A stretch of 64,000 nucleotides of DNA from Caulobacter sp. (GTDB lineage Bacteria > Pseudomonadota > Alphaproteobacteria > Caulobacterales > Caulobacteraceae), in the NCBI GenBank assembly GCA_019636175.1, contig JAHBYC010000006.1, forward strand, positions 1 to 64,000, given 5' to 3'. Positions 1-8,251 of this stretch are shown in pieces. The notes beneath the pieces were generated by a model, which saw only the letters and a program-made list of their open reading frames with translations, ran no database searches and was not told the origin of the DNA. Position numbers and translations under genes: made by a program. Each line of letters begins with the position of its first letter. Position 1 is the first letter of the stretch.

Positions 1-216
1 ATAGAGGCCTTGGGCGGCCTTGGTGGTCGACTTGATGTGCCAGGTGATCAGCGGTGCGCCCAGCGCCTTGGCGATTTCCTCGGCCAGCACGGTCTTGCCG
101 GTGCCGGGCTCGCCCTTGATCAGCAGCGGCCGCTCCAGCGCGATCGCCGCGTTGACGGCGACCTTCAGGTCGTCGGTGGCCACATAGTTGTCGGTGCCTG
201 TGAAGCGCGTGGTCAT
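1..216 (-). CDS. MoxR-family AAA+ ATPase (5' part only)
   Basis: Only the N-terminal 72 codons are present; the gene runs off the left edge. The protein opens MTTRFTGTDNYVATDDLK and carries a Walker A loop GEPGTGKT at about residues 35-42, followed by the ALGAPLITWHIKSTTKAAQG stretch typical of MoxR ATPases. These act as chaperone-like ATPases, usually paired with a VWA-domain protein. The ATG at 216 is the first start in frame with the conserved motif. The partner gene is not visible. Family assignment is firm; specific function is unknown. Confidence 0.8.
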   Translation of the reverse strand, partial: MTTRFTGTDNYVATDDLKVAVNAAIALERPLLIKGEPGTGKTVLAEEIAKALGAPLITWHIKSTTKAAQGLY

Positions 217-398
217 TCCGTCCCCTCGGGGGAGCGCCCGTGGTGGTCAGGGGTCGCTCCAAACAAACGTTCAATTCAGACCAGACAGTAGCGTTCAAAG
301 GCCGGCTGTGAAGCCATTTCCCGCATCAATGTGAAAAAGCCGCGCATCCCGGGGAACGCGCGGCTCATCCTTACCTTGCGGCAGGTTCGAAGACCGGG

Positions 399-827
399 TC
401 AGTCAGCGCCCGGATTGATGGACACCGGATCGGAGGCGGGAAACGTCTCCTTCAGGCCCTTGTCGAGCTGCTTTTCGACGTGCGGATCGTTGTCCTTCTC
501 GACGTGATCGGCCGGGTCCTCGGGCTTCTCGCCCTTGTCGGTCTTGTTGGTCCCCGGCGTCGCATTGGCCTCATAGTCGGCGGGGGAGGCGGCCTCGTCT
601 GTCACGCGCTCTTCCGGATCGGCAAAGCTGCGCCGCTCGCCAAGGGCCCTCAGCCCCTGGTCATCGCGGGGCGGCGGGCGGTCGCCGTCGCCGGGCTTGC
701 TGGTCGCGTCATAGACGTCCGGCATGGTGTCGAAATTGGCGATCTCGACGCCGTCGGGGTTGAGATGGGTTTCGTCGAAGGTCTCGGCGCGATCCTGCGC
801 GTCGGGTGTCGGAGTCTGGGGGGTCAT
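399..827 (-). CDS. small acidic conserved hypothetical protein
   Basis: A 142-aa protein rich in Asp, Glu and Pro with no membrane segment or signal peptide, probably cytoplasmic and largely disordered. The C-terminus contains LKETFPASDPVSI, resembling a short motif found at the end of many small proteobacterial proteins of unknown role. I chose the ATG at 827 because GGAAGG lies just upstream and the acidic body begins there; longer in-frame starts add a basic, unlikely N-terminus. Function is not known. It stands alone between the MoxR gene and the TPR-glycosyltransferase gene. Confidence 0.6.
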   Translation of the reverse strand: MTPQTPTPDAQDRAETFDETHLNPDGVEIANFDTMPDVYDATSKPGDGDRPPPRDDQGLRALGERRSFADPEERVTDEAASPADYEANATPGTNKTDKGEKPEDPADHVEKDNDPHVEKQLDKGLKETFPASDPVSINPGAD

Positions 828-873
828 GGCGTCTACCTTCCACTGCTCGCGGCCCGCGGCCGCTCTCGTGGAA

Positions 874-2697
874 TCAACCCGCCAGCGGGCCTTCTGTTCC
901 GGTCCAGGCGGACGCATTGAGGGCGTCCGCGACCTGCGACATCACCGGACTCCATTCCCCGAACGCGGGCGGTGAAAACACCCTGGCCTGCGGATACCAG
1001 GGGTAGGATTCGCTGCCCAGCTGGGTCCAGACCCGGCGTGGTATGATCATCCACAGCGGCGCGCCGCAGGCCCCGGCCAGGTTCAGGGTTGCGTTGGAGA
1101 AACCGATGGTCAGGTCCAGCGCACAGGTAAGGGCGGCGACGTCGTCCAGATCCTGCTTGAGGTCGATCCCGGGCGGAACCCAGATGTCGATGCCTTCGGC
1201 CCGGGCGGCGGCCAGCTCGGCCTCGCAGTCCCCGTATTGCAGATTGACCAGCGTCACGCCCGGCGCGCGGAGCACAGGCTCCCACAGCTCGAACGGCGAA
1301 AAGAACCGGTGGCGCGCGCCCTTGCTGGTCATGCTCTTCCACAGCAGCCCGACCTTTGGTCCGGCGGGGGCGGCGTCCAGCACGGTCCGCCAGTGGGCGA
1401 CCCGCTCCGGATCGGCCGTCAGATAGCCCCCGCGGTCGGGATAGGCCGCCACGCTTGAACGGAACTGTCGCAGCGGCGAGGCGAGAGGCGCCCACAGATC
1501 GATCGCGGCGAGATCCTCCGGCGACAGGAAGGGCAGCACCCTCACGGTGCGGCCGTCGACGCTGAAGGTGGCGTGGACCCCGACCCGCGCGGCGGGGAAG
1601 CTGCGCTGGAACAGGCTCACCAGCCGGGGCTCGACCGCAAGGGTCAGCCGCCCGTCCGGGCCGAGGGCCTCCATGATGTCGGGCAGCAGATTGGCGAACA
1701 GCACCTCGTCGCCCAGACCCTGTTCGCCGATCAGCAACAGCGAGCGCCCGGCCAGCTCCGCCCCGGGCTCCCAGAGGGGGCGGTCAACGGCGAAGTGGGT
1801 GACATCGGCAAAAGCGGGATCGCGCCGCGCCTCATAGTCTTCCCAGCCCTCGGCGACCTGTCCCAGGGCCAGATGCATCGTCGAGCGGGCCAGCCGCATC
1901 ATCAGGGCTTCGTCGGCCGGCATCGGCGCAGCCATCGCCGCCTCGCAGTCGGCAAGGGCGCCCTCCGCGTCCCCGAGGATCAAGCGGGCGTTGGCCCGAT
2001 TGTACTGCGCCTTGGGAAAGGCCGGCTGCAGCCGCAGGGCCTCGTCGAAAAAGGTCGCCGACGCCGCCGGATCTCCCTGTTCGGCCAGCACCGTGCCGAG
2101 GGTGTTCCACAGCAGGGGCTGCTGCGGATTGGCCATGATCGCCGGCTTGAGGGTCTCGACGGCCTCGTCGAAACGCCCCTGGTCGCGGATCGCGCAGGCC
2201 AAGTTGTTGATCGCCTCATGGCTCTCGGGATGCGCCGCCAGGAAATGGGCGAACAGCTTCTCGGCGGTCTCCTTCATCCCCATGCGATAGGCCAGACGGC
2301 CCATGTCGTTGGCCACCTCGCCGTGGTCGGGCAACAGCAGCAGGGCCTTTTCATAGGCCTTGACCGAACTGGCGAAGTCGCCGGCCCGCTCCCGGGCGAT
2401 GGCCAGCAGGTACCAGCCGAACCCGGACCGTTCGTCGGCCTCCAGCGCCTGGATCGCCAGGGCCCCGCCGGTGGCGAAGTCATCCTTCTGCAGGGCGGTG
2501 ACCGCCTGTTGCAGCAGGCCGTTCAGGGAGGCGGCCTTCATCTCGGCCAGCGCCTCCATCATCCGGGTCAGGGCGGCCGGCGACCCGGCCTGGCCGGCCA
2601 CGCCGCCAACCAGCCGGGCGGACGCGCCCTCGGCGACCACGGGAGTGAAGCCCATGGCGGCGGCGGAGACGTCGGAACGTCCGGAAGAGCGGGTCAT
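874..2697 (-). CDS. flmG: TPR / glycosyltransferase-fold protein, FlmG-like flagellin glycosyltransferase
   Basis: A 607-aa two-part protein. Residues about 50-270 form consecutive tetratricopeptide repeats. The C-terminal half (about 300-600) has the fold signature of TPR-linked GT-B-like glycosyltransferases, including LLIGEQGLGDEVLFANLLPD, GLLWKSMTSKG and ALDLTIGFSNATLNLAGACG. In Caulobacter, FlmG has this TPR-plus-GT layout and transfers pseudaminic acid to flagellins. The gene is divergent from flbT and next to flagellin and acetyltransferase genes, which supports the role. Orthology is inferred from layout and position, not from alignment; older literature uses flbA for a TPR gene in this position. 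No strong ribosome binding site precedes the chosen ATG, and MGFTP at residue 15 is an alternative start. Confidence 0.65.
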   Translation of the reverse strand: MTRSSGRSDVSAAAMGFTPVVAEGASARLVGGVAGQAGSPAALTRMMEALAEMKAASLNGLLQQAVTALQKDDFATGGALAIQALEADERSGFGWYLLAIARERAGDFASSVKAYEKALLLLPDHGEVANDMGRLAYRMGMKETAEKLFAHFLAAHPESHEAINNLACAIRDQGRFDEAVETLKPAIMANPQQPLLWNTLGTVLAEQGDPAASATFFDEALRLQPAFPKAQYNRANARLILGDAEGALADCEAAMAAPMPADEALMMRLARSTMHLALGQVAEGWEDYEARRDPAFADVTHFAVDRPLWEPGAELAGRSLLLIGEQGLGDEVLFANLLPDIMEALGPDGRLTLAVEPRLVSLFQRSFPAARVGVHATFSVDGRTVRVLPFLSPEDLAAIDLWAPLASPLRQFRSSVAAYPDRGGYLTADPERVAHWRTVLDAAPAGPKVGLLWKSMTSKGARHRFFSPFELWEPVLRAPGVTLVNLQYGDCEAELAAARAEGIDIWVPPGIDLKQDLDDVAALTCALDLTIGFSNATLNLAGACGAPLWMIIPRRVWTQLGSESYPWYPQARVFSPPAFGEWSPVMSQVADALNASAWTGTEGPLAG

Positions 2698-2757
2698 GAG
2701 GGGGCCTCGGGGCGGCGCTCGGGCGAAACTGCGGCCTCCTGCATCGCGTGATTATGG

Positions 2758-2773
2758 TTAGCCGACCCTTAAC
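2758..2773 (+). promoter_or_regulatory. CtrA-like box in the flmG/flbT divergent region
   Basis: TTAG-CCGACCC-TTAAC matches the CtrA full-site layout TTAA-N7-TTAA with one mismatch in the first half. It lies about 85 bases before flbT and 60 bases before the divergent TPR gene. A second half-site-like GTTAACCATAC occurs at 2808-2818. CtrA control of early flagellar genes is known in Caulobacter; the assignment here is by motif only. Confidence 0.45.
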
Positions 2774-2857
2774 CCGGCCGTTTCGCCGCACCCTCTGGCA
2801 AGGCCCCGTTAACCATACCGGCCTAAATCTGCAGCCTGTATCCGGGGGAGAGGTCAC

Positions 2858-3283
2858 GTGCCGCTCAAGCTGTCACTGAAACCAGGCGAACGTTTCGTCC
2901 TCAACGGGGCCGTCGTGCAGAACGGCGACCGCCGCGGCGTGCTGATCCTGCAGAACAAGGCCTCGGTGCTGCGTGAAAAGGACATCATGCAGGAAGAGGA
3001 GGCCGTCACCCCGGCCCGCCACATCTACTTCCCCGTAATGATGATGTACCTCGATGAAGCCAGCGCCGGCCGCTACTACGACGAGTTCGTGCGGCGGCTG
3101 ACCGAATTCATGAATGTGATCCGCAATCCGGCGGTGCTGTCGGAGTGCGTTAACATCTCCAAGCACATTATGGAGCGAGAGTACTACAAGGCGCTGATGC
3201 TGTGCCGGAAGCTGGTGGACTACGAGGACGAAAGGCTGGGGAATGTCGCTTCAGGCGTATCAGACGGCGGCGGCGCGGGCTGA
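2858..3283 (+). CDS. flbT: FlbT, post-transcriptional regulator of flagellin mRNA
   Basis: A 141-aa protein with the full FlbT family pattern: [20 protein letters not shown] at the start, [14 protein letters not shown], then [11 protein letters not shown] and [15 protein letters not shown]. FlbT binds the 5' leader of flagellin mRNA in Caulobacter and lowers its stability or translation until the hook is complete. Translation starts at GTG 2858 behind a strong GGGGGAGAGG. The gene overlaps flaF by 41 bases, so the two are probably translationally coupled. Nearby flagellin leaders contain hairpins that could be its targets. Confidence 0.95.
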   Translation: MPLKLSLKPGERFVLNGAVVQNGDRRGVLILQNKASVLREKDIMQEEEAVTPARHIYFPVMMMYLDEASAGRYYDEFVRRLTEFMNVIRNPAVLSECVNISKHIMEREYYKALMLCRKLVDYEDERLGNVASGVSDGGGAG

Positions 3284-3605
3284 GAACCCCCGCGAGGCGG
3301 AGTACCGCCTGTTCGGCCAGGTCACCCGGGCCCTGATGGACGCGGAAAAGCTCCCGGAAGGCCAGGTTGAGGGACGTGTCGACGCGCTGGACTGGAACCG
3401 GCGCCTGTGGTCGGCCCTGGCGACCGATGTCTCCATGCCCGAGAACGGCCTGCCGATGGCCCTGCGCGCCCAGATCATCTCGATCAGCATGTGGGTTGGC
3501 CGCCATACCAGCGCCGTCATCCGGCGCGAGGAAGAGATCGGCCCGCTGATCGATATCAACCGCATCATCATGCAGGGCCTGCACGGCGGATCCGAAGCGG
3601 CCTGA
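3243..3605 (+). CDS. flaF: FlaF, flagellin synthesis regulator/secretion factor
   Basis: A 120-aa protein with the FlaF family pattern: [20 protein letters not shown] at the N-terminus, [15 protein letters not shown] in the middle and the [18 protein letters not shown] segment. FlaF works with or against FlbT to control flagellin production and export in alphaproteobacteria. It overlaps the 3' end of flbT by 41 bases. The combination flbT-flaF beside flagellin genes is diagnostic for this lineage. Confidence 0.95.
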   Translation: MSLQAYQTAAARAENPREAEYRLFGQVTRALMDAEKLPEGQVEGRVDALDWNRRLWSALATDVSMPENGLPMALRAQIISISMWVGRHTSAVIRREEEIGPLIDINRIIMQGLHGGSEAA

Positions 3606-3674
3606 TCCCCGCCTGTCGGCCCGCTTTCAGCCAAGGTGCAGGATCAAGCAACGCCCCTGACCCCGTGAGCGCCC

Positions 3675-4145
3675 ATGGCCGACCTCTACGCCCTCCTCCT
3701 GTCCCTGGTGCTGATCGCCGGCGCGGTGCTCATCCACTTCCGCGCCCTGCGGATGCTGTCGCACTGGCAGGGCCGGGTCGATCTCAGCCGCAACGTCAAG
3801 GTTCTGACCATCATCTTCGGCCTGATCGCCGCCCACGCCCTTGAGGCGCTGCTGTTCTCGATCGGCTATGGCTTTGGCGTCCACGCCCTGAAGCTCGGGA
3901 CCTTTGTCGGCCAGGGCCCGATCAACACCGCCCAGCTGTTCTATTTCTCGATCGAGACCTACACGACCCAGGGGGTCGGCGATGTCTATCTGACCGGTCC
4001 GCTGCGGCTGGTCGCCAGTCTGGAACCGCTGGTCGGCCTGATCCTCATCGGATGGTCGACCTCCTTCACCTTCCTGATCATGGGCATCGACTGGCGCATG
4101 GCGACCGATCGTCGCGGCGACGCCGGCAACGCCGAAAATCCCTGA
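3675..4145 (+). CDS. small ion-channel-family membrane protein
   Basis: A 156-aa protein with three predicted membrane helices (about residues 4-24, 41-65 and 112-137). Between the last two lies a re-entrant pore-like segment FSIETYTTQGVGDVYLTG, which resembles the potassium-channel filter TVGYGD but reads TQGVGD. This fits the two-helix ion-channel family of bacterial potassium-type channels. No cytoplasmic gating domain is attached. It sits between flaF and a flagellin-modification gene without obvious functional tie. Ion selectivity cannot be deduced. Confidence 0.6.
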   Translation: MADLYALLLSLVLIAGAVLIHFRALRMLSHWQGRVDLSRNVKVLTIIFGLIAAHALEALLFSIGYGFGVHALKLGTFVGQGPINTAQLFYFSIETYTTQGVGDVYLTGPLRLVASLEPLVGLILIGWSTSFTFLIMGIDWRMATDRRGDAGNAENP

Positions 4146-4149
4146 GCCG

Positions 4150-4737
4150 TCAGCCCATGCCAGCCAGGGCCGCGTCCAGCTCGGCCGACGTCACGCCCCT
4201 GGCCTCCAGCCTGGCCAGGGCGGCGGTCCTGGCGGCCGGCCAGTCGGCGGCCAGCAGCCCCAGACCCACCACATCGTGGAACCGCCCGCCCTTGCGAATG
4301 TGCTGGCGAAACAGCGCCTCTCGCGTGAAGCCGAAGCTTTCGTGCATCTTCCAGACGGCGTCGTTGTCGACAAACACCTCGCACCACAGACGGTTGAGGC
4401 CCAGCCGCTCGAAGACGAAGGCCAGCACCAGATACTCCACCGTCGCCCCGACTCCCCGGCCCCGCGTCGCCGGGTCAGCGAGGTAATAGGCCCATTCGCA
4501 TCGGCTGTTGTGGGGATCGATCGCGACCACATTGGCCAGGCCCACCGGCTGTTCGTCCAGCATCACGATCCAGTAGCGGCGATCCCCGCCGCCCGCCGCC
4601 CGGGCGATCCAGGCGCGATGCTCTTCGGGGGCGATGGGGTGATCGGAATACATATAGGGCGCCACGGCGGGGCTGTTGCGCCAGGCAAAAAGCTGGTCGG
4701 CGTCGCCCGTTTCCAGCGGTCGCAGCCTCACCGTCAT
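4150..4737 (-). CDS. GNAT acetyltransferase, PseH/FlmH-like
   Basis: A 195-aa GNAT protein with the acetyl-CoA loop TRGRGVG (about residue 90) and a C-terminal part, FVDNDAVWKMHESFGFTREA then FRQHIRKGGRFHDVVGLGLL, characteristic of PseH. PseH acetylates the 4-amino sugar in pseudaminic acid synthesis; Caulobacter FlmH is the equivalent used for flagellin glycosylation. The start at 4737 gives MTVRLRPLETGD, a standard GNAT N-terminus. It ends 4 bases from the channel gene, facing it. A second, similar gene lies at 9590. Which of the two is the true PseH cannot be told. Confidence 0.7.
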   Translation of the reverse strand: MTVRLRPLETGDADQLFAWRNSPAVAPYMYSDHPIAPEEHRAWIARAAGGGDRRYWIVMLDEQPVGLANVVAIDPHNSRCEWAYYLADPATRGRGVGATVEYLVLAFVFERLGLNRLWCEVFVDNDAVWKMHESFGFTREALFRQHIRKGGRFHDVVGLGLLAADWPAARTAALARLEARGVTSAELDAALAGMG

Positions 4738-5015
4738 GTCGTCCTGGCTCCCTGGATCCGGCGGGAGGCGGCGGGGCGGGCAGGGGATGTCGCTGTCATG
4801 GTCCTCTCCGGCCGCGGCCGTTCTGACGCTCGAAGCGAACCACAGTTCGCCAATGCCCGCCAGACGCAGGCGATGCGCCGCATCGCGCCCGCGTTGCGCT
4901 GCGGCCGAAAGCTGTAGTAACCATCCGCCCCCTGACGATCCCGGGCCGCCCTGAGCTGCCCCCGATCGGCGCCCACCCGGACCCTGGCGTCCCCAGACTG
5001 CGCGGCATTCCCTCC

Positions 5016-5444
5016 ATGCCCAAGTCCTCCGCGCGCGCCCCGGCGCACCAGATCGGCGCCCTGCCGTGGCGACGGCGGGATGGCGTCGTGGAGGTGTTGC
5101 TGGTGACCAGTCGGGAAACCCATCGCTGGGTGATCCCAAAGGGCTGGCCGATGACCGGGCTCAGCGACCCGGAGGCGGCGGCGACCGAGGCCTGGGAGGA
5201 GGCCGGGCTCAAGGGGCTGATCGTCACCACGCCCGCCGGCGCCTTCACATATGACAAGCGGCTCAAGGACGGCGCCCTTCGCGCCTGCAGGGTCAAGGTC
5301 TATCCTCTGGAGGTCACCGTCGAGCGAGAGCAATGGCCGGAGGCGGGCCAGCGCGACCGCCTCTGGACCACGCCCGACCAGGCCGCGCGCCTGGTCCAGG
5401 AGCCGGAGCTTGCGGCGCTCCTGCTGCGGTTCCAGCCCGACTGA
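5016..5444 (+). CDS. NUDIX hydrolase
   Basis: A 142-aa single-domain NUDIX protein. The Nudix helix region reads GLSDPEAAATEAWEEAGL at about residues 48-65, with the metal-binding EAWEEAG core; the usual Arg of the REUXEE motif is Thr here. The IPKGWP segment before it is typical of the alphaproteobacterial subgroup related to diphosphoinositol or diadenosine polyphosphate hydrolases. Substrate is unknown. The gene lies upstream of, and in the same direction as, the first flagellin gene, but a sigma-54 promoter separates them. Confidence 0.8.
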   Translation: MPKSSARAPAHQIGALPWRRRDGVVEVLLVTSRETHRWVIPKGWPMTGLSDPEAAATEAWEEAGLKGLIVTTPAGAFTYDKRLKDGALRACRVKVYPLEVTVEREQWPEAGQRDRLWTTPDQAARLVQEPELAALLLRFQPD

Positions 5445-5469
5445 CAACCTGTTCCTCGCCCTACTCATC

Positions 5470-5500
5470 TCTGCCGGGCAAGGCGGCATTTGTTTCCCGG
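5470..5500 (+). promoter_or_regulatory. degenerate ftr-like element upstream of flagellin 1
   Basis: The stretch contains TGCCGGGCAAGG followed by CGGCATTTGTTTCCCGG. It is about 70-100 bases upstream of the sigma-54 promoter. It resembles, with mismatches, the GGGCAAGG...CGGCAAGATTTGCCGGG block at 7082-7107 before flagellin 2. This could be a FlbD enhancer site, but the palindrome is imperfect. Confidence 0.35.
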
Positions 5501-5568
5501 TGCGCGCCGGTCGTTTTCGGCGCCGCGGGATTAACCAAAGAAAATCAACGACCGAAGGCGCGGCGCCG

Positions 5569-5587
5569 ATTGGCCCGGGCCTTGCGA
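5569..5587 (+). promoter_or_regulatory. sigma-54 promoter of flagellin 1
   Basis: ATTGGCCCGGGCCTTGCGA contains the -24 GG (5572-5573) and -12 GC (5584-5585) separated by exactly 10 bases, matching the Caulobacter flagellar sigma-54 consensus (TGGCNCG-N4-TTGC). The implied transcription start is near 5597, leaving a leader of about 60 bases before the ATG at 5661. Confidence 0.75.
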
Positions 5588-5597
5588 TAGCCGTGGC

Positions 5598-5629
5598 GGG
5601 CCAGAAGGCCCACCGGCGAAAACCGCCGG
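5598..5629 (+). promoter_or_regulatory. double hairpin in flagellin 1 leader
   Basis: Two adjacent perfect stems occur in the predicted 5' leader: GGGCC-AGAA-GGCCC (5598-5611) and CCGGCG-AAAAC-CGCCGG (5613-5629). The ribosome binding site GGAAGGA follows about 17 bases later. Both other flagellin leaders show the same arrangement. A FlbT binding role is inferred from Caulobacter fljK. Confidence 0.55.
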
Positions 5630-5660
5630 AAGCCCCCGACCAGAATGGAAGGAACCGCCG

Positions 5661-6485
5661 ATGCTTTCGGTGAACACCAACGCGGGCGCGATGATCGCGC
5701 TCCAGAACCTCAACGCGACCAACATGGAGTTGTCGCAGACCCAGAACCGCATCAACACCGGCAAGCGGGTGGCTAACGCCAAGGACAACGGCGCCATCTG
5801 GGCTATCGCCCAGGGACAGCGCGCGACGTCGCAAGCCCTCAATGCCGTGAAGGACTCGCTCAATCGCGGAGCTTCCGGGATCGACGTGGCCATCGCCGGC
5901 GGTGAATCGGTCTCCGACCTTCTGTTGCAGATGAAGGAGAAAGCCCTGGCGGCGTCGGACACCAGTCTCGACTCCGCAAGCCGTTCCGCCCTGAACGAGG
6001 ACTTCAAGGCCCTGCGGGATCAGATCTCCAAGGCCGTCACCAACGCCGACTTCAACGGGGTCAACCTGCTGAAGACCGGCGCCACTGACATTGCGGCCCT
6101 CGCCAATTCGGACGGATCCTCCAAGCTGACCGTGGCCGCAGAAGTCATGGCGCTGGGCGGATCGATCGTCACCGTCGCCGCGACCGGTTCCATCGGGACC
6201 GTCACCACGGCTGCGGCGATGATCACCACGGTCAACACCTCCATCAGCAACACCAGCGCGGCGCTCGCGCGGCTTGGCACCAAGGCCAAGGCGTTCGAAC
6301 TCCACAGCGCCTTCATCGGCAAGCTGCAGGACAGCCTCGATGCCGGCGTGGGCAATCTGGTCGATGCGGATCTGGCCAAGGAAAGCGCCAAGCTCCAGGC
6401 GCTGCAGACGAAGCAGCAACTGGGTGTCCAAGCTCTGTCCATCGCCAATCAGACGCCGCAGACCATTCTGTCGCTGTTCCGATAG
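5661..6485 (+). CDS. flagellin 1
   Basis: A 274-aa flagellin with the conserved N-terminal helices ([19 protein letters not shown], then [20 protein letters not shown]) and C-terminal helices ([42 protein letters not shown]). The short central region, rich in Thr, Ser and Ala, replaces the variable outer domains, as in Caulobacter flagellins of 25-29 kDa. It forms the extracellular filament after export by the flagellar type III system. A good GGAAGGA precedes the ATG. It is closest to flagellin 2 at 7296. Surface Ser/Thr residues in the middle are possible glycosylation sites. Confidence 0.95.
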   Translation: MLSVNTNAGAMIALQNLNATNMELSQTQNRINTGKRVANAKDNGAIWAIAQGQRATSQALNAVKDSLNRGASGIDVAIAGGESVSDLLLQMKEKALAASDTSLDSASRSALNEDFKALRDQISKAVTNADFNGVNLLKTGATDIAALANSDGSSKLTVAAEVMALGGSIVTVAATGSIGTVTTAAAMITTVNTSISNTSAALARLGTKAKAFELHSAFIGKLQDSLDAGVGNLVDADLAKESAKLQALQTKQQLGVQALSIANQTPQTILSLFR

Positions 6486-6492
6486 TCGCGAC

Positions 6493-6537
6493 GCCGGGCG
6501 GGCCCCTCGATTCCGAGGGCCCGTCCGGCAGACTTTT
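6493..6537 (+). terminator. rho-independent terminator after flagellin 1
   Basis: A long GC-rich inverted repeat (GCCGGGCGGGCCCCTCG paired with CGAGGGCCCGTCCGGC, one bulge and one G-U pair, loop ATTC) is followed by GACTTTTCC. It starts 8 bases after the stop codon. It also lies at the 3' end of the convergent cytochrome gene. Confidence 0.75.
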
Positions 6538-6563
6538 CCAGGATTTGACTTGAGAAGCCGGCC

Positions 6564-6974
6564 TTAAGGCTTCACGGGCGGCTCGAGACTCTTCAGATAG
6601 CTGACCAGAGCGGCCACCTCATCCGGTTCGTAGACCCAGACCGGCATCGGTCCATGACCGACCACAATGCCCTCCGCCAGGGCTTCCGACAGATCCCCGA
6701 CATCGAACTGCCTGTAGAGCTCGCGAAATTTCGGCGCTTCCTTCAGGGGGCTTGAGCCGATCTCGCCGATGGCGTGACAGGACGAGCAATCCCGCACCGC
6801 AATGGATTTTCCCAGGGCCAGCTGGGCTGCGTCGGGGGGCGCGGGCGTCTCTTGAACCTGGCCATGAGCGCCCGCCGCCGAGGCGAGAACGGCCAGCGCC
6901 AGGGCGCACGTCGCGGCCGACAGAAGGGCCGGAACGGTTCGAAGCGCGGAGCGTCGCTGACGGGCCTGATCCAT
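6564..6974 (-). CDS. class I c-type cytochrome, exported
   Basis: A 136-aa protein with a signal peptide (hydrophobic segment about residues 14-34) and one heme-binding CSSCH motif at about residues 63-67. The probable methionine ligand lies in GPMPVWVYEPDE near the C-terminus, and the final helix EVAALVSYLKSLEPP is typical of small monoheme cytochromes. It would sit in the periplasm as an electron carrier. It is convergent with flagellin 1 and has no obvious link to motility. The redox partner is unknown. Confidence 0.85.
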   Translation of the reverse strand: MDQARQRRSALRTVPALLSAATCALALAVLASAAGAHGQVQETPAPPDAAQLALGKSIAVRDCSSCHAIGEIGSSPLKEAPKFRELYRQFDVGDLSEALAEGIVVGHGPMPVWVYEPDEVAALVSYLKSLEPPVKP

Positions 6975-7090
6975 GGTTTTCTCTCCAGATCGGGGGCAGT
7001 TTCGGCCAATTTCCGGCTTCTGCCTTGACCTGCATCAACCCCGCGACGGCCCGGATGGCGTCCGCCCGGTCATTTCTGCCTGGGCAAGGT

Positions 7091-7135
7091 CGGCAAGATT
7101 TGCCGGGTGACTCCTGCAACCGGCAGATTTTGCCG
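7091..7135 (+). promoter_or_regulatory. two ftr-like FlbD enhancer sites upstream of flagellin 2
   Basis: Two near-perfect palindromes, CGGCAAGATTTGCCG (7091-7105) and CGGCAGATTTTGCCG (7121-7135), are spaced 30 bases centre to centre. They lie about 75-120 bases upstream of the sigma-54 promoter at 7209. Both match the ftr element bound by the sigma-54 activator FlbD in Caulobacter flagellar promoters. The second site recurs exactly at 50056. Confidence 0.7.
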
Positions 7136-7208
7136 GGAGGCGCCATGCCTAACAGACATATAACTCAATTAATTCAATAGGTTGTTGCGGAGACTCATGT
7201 TGGGCGAT

Positions 7209-7226
7209 CTGGCCCGCCCCTTGCTT
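7209..7226 (+). promoter_or_regulatory. sigma-54 promoter of flagellin 2
   Basis: CTGGCCCGCCCCTTGCTT has GG at 7211-7212 and GC at 7223-7224 with 10 bases between, matching the flagellar sigma-54 consensus and closely resembling the flagellin 1 promoter. Transcription would begin near 7236. The surrounding intergenic region 6975-7295 holds the two ftr-like sites, this promoter and the leader hairpins, and no gene. Confidence 0.8.
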
Positions 7227-7236
7227 CCCAAGGCCT

Positions 7237-7271
7237 GAGCAAAATGCTCCCGACTGTCAAAATGACGTCGG
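7237..7271 (+). promoter_or_regulatory. double hairpin in flagellin 2 leader
   Basis: Two back-to-back stems with AAA loops: GAGCA-AAA-TGCTC (7237-7249) and CCGAC-T-GTCA-AAA-TGAC-GTCGG (7250-7271, one bulged T). They occupy the first half of the predicted leader. No strong Shine-Dalgarno sequence follows. The geometry matches the other two flagellin leaders, and binding by FlbT is inferred. Confidence 0.6.
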
Positions 7272-7295
7272 ACACCTTGAATAGGGAATATCGTC

Positions 7296-8126
7296 ATGGC
7301 GCTGAACAGCGTTAACACGAACTTTGGGGCTATGGTCGCCCTCCAGAACCTGAACTCCACCAACATGGAGCTGCAGCAGGTTCAAAACCGCATCAACACC
7401 GGCAAACGCGTGGCTTCGGCCAAGGACAATGGCGCCATCTACGCCATCGCCCAGGGCCAGCGCGCGACCTCCAACTCGCTGAACGCCGTCAAGGATTCGC
7501 TGCAACGCGGCATCTCCGTCGTCGACGTGGCGATCGCTGGCGGTGAGTCGGTGAACGACCTGCTGACCCAGATGAAGGAAAAGGCCCTCGCGGCCGCTGA
7601 CACCTCGCTGGACACCGCCAGCCGCACGGCCCTGAATGAAGACTTCAAGGCGCTGCGCGACCAGATCGGCAAGGCCGTCGCCAATGCCGACTTCAACGGC
7701 GCCAACATGATCAAGGCCAGCGGCACCACCATCGCCGCGCTCGCCAACTCCGACGGCTCCTCGAAGCTGACGGTCGCGGCGCAGTCCCTGGCGCTTGGCG
7801 GCTCCAACGTGACGGTGACGGCGACCACGTCGTTCTCCACCGCCACCACCGCCGCCTCGGCCCTGGCTCTGGTCACCGCTTCGATCACCAACACCAGCGC
7901 GGCCCTGGCCAAGCTCGGCACCGGTTCGAAGTCGCTGGAAACGCACCTCAGCTTCATCGGCAAGCTGCAGGACAGCCTGGACGCCGGCGTGGGCAACCTC
8001 GTCGACGCCGACCTGGCCAAGGAATCCGCGAAACTGCAGGCCCTGCAAACCAAGCAACAGCTCGGTGTGCAGGCTCTGTCGATCGCCAACTCCTCGGCTT
8101 CGTCGCTGCTGGGTCTGTTCCGCTAA
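7296..8126 (+). CDS. flagellin 2
   Basis: A 276-aa flagellin, close paralogue of flagellin 1. It has [20 protein letters not shown] at the N-terminus, [20 protein letters not shown], and the C-terminal [20 protein letters not shown] and [16 protein letters not shown]. It is a filament subunit. It has the clearest regulatory region of the three: tandem ftr-like sites, a sigma-54 promoter and two leader hairpins. The ribosome binding site is weak (GGGAAT), so translation may depend strongly on leader control. Confidence 0.95.
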   Translation: MALNSVNTNFGAMVALQNLNSTNMELQQVQNRINTGKRVASAKDNGAIYAIAQGQRATSNSLNAVKDSLQRGISVVDVAIAGGESVNDLLTQMKEKALAAADTSLDTASRTALNEDFKALRDQIGKAVANADFNGANMIKASGTTIAALANSDGSSKLTVAAQSLALGGSNVTVTATTSFSTATTAASALALVTASITNTSAALAKLGTGSKSLETHLSFIGKLQDSLDAGVGNLVDADLAKESAKLQALQTKQQLGVQALSIANSSASSLLGLFR

Positions 8127-8139
8127 CGGCTCCATGAGC

Positions 8140-8166
8140 GGGGGCGGGCGCGACAGCGTCCGCCCC
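8140..8166 (+). terminator. hairpin after flagellin 2, terminator-like
   Basis: GGGGCGGGCGC-GACA-GCGTCCGCCCC forms an 11-bp stem (one G-U pair) starting 15 bases after the stop codon. No T-tract follows, so it may act as an mRNA 3' end stabiliser or an attenuating terminator rather than a classic terminator. Confidence 0.45.
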
Positions 8167-8251
8167 TCATCATGCGCTTCCGCCCGATCCGCAAGGCCCG
8201 GGCGCTTTGGCAGGAGACGCCGCGCAGAAATGGCGCGGCGAATTGGGAGAG

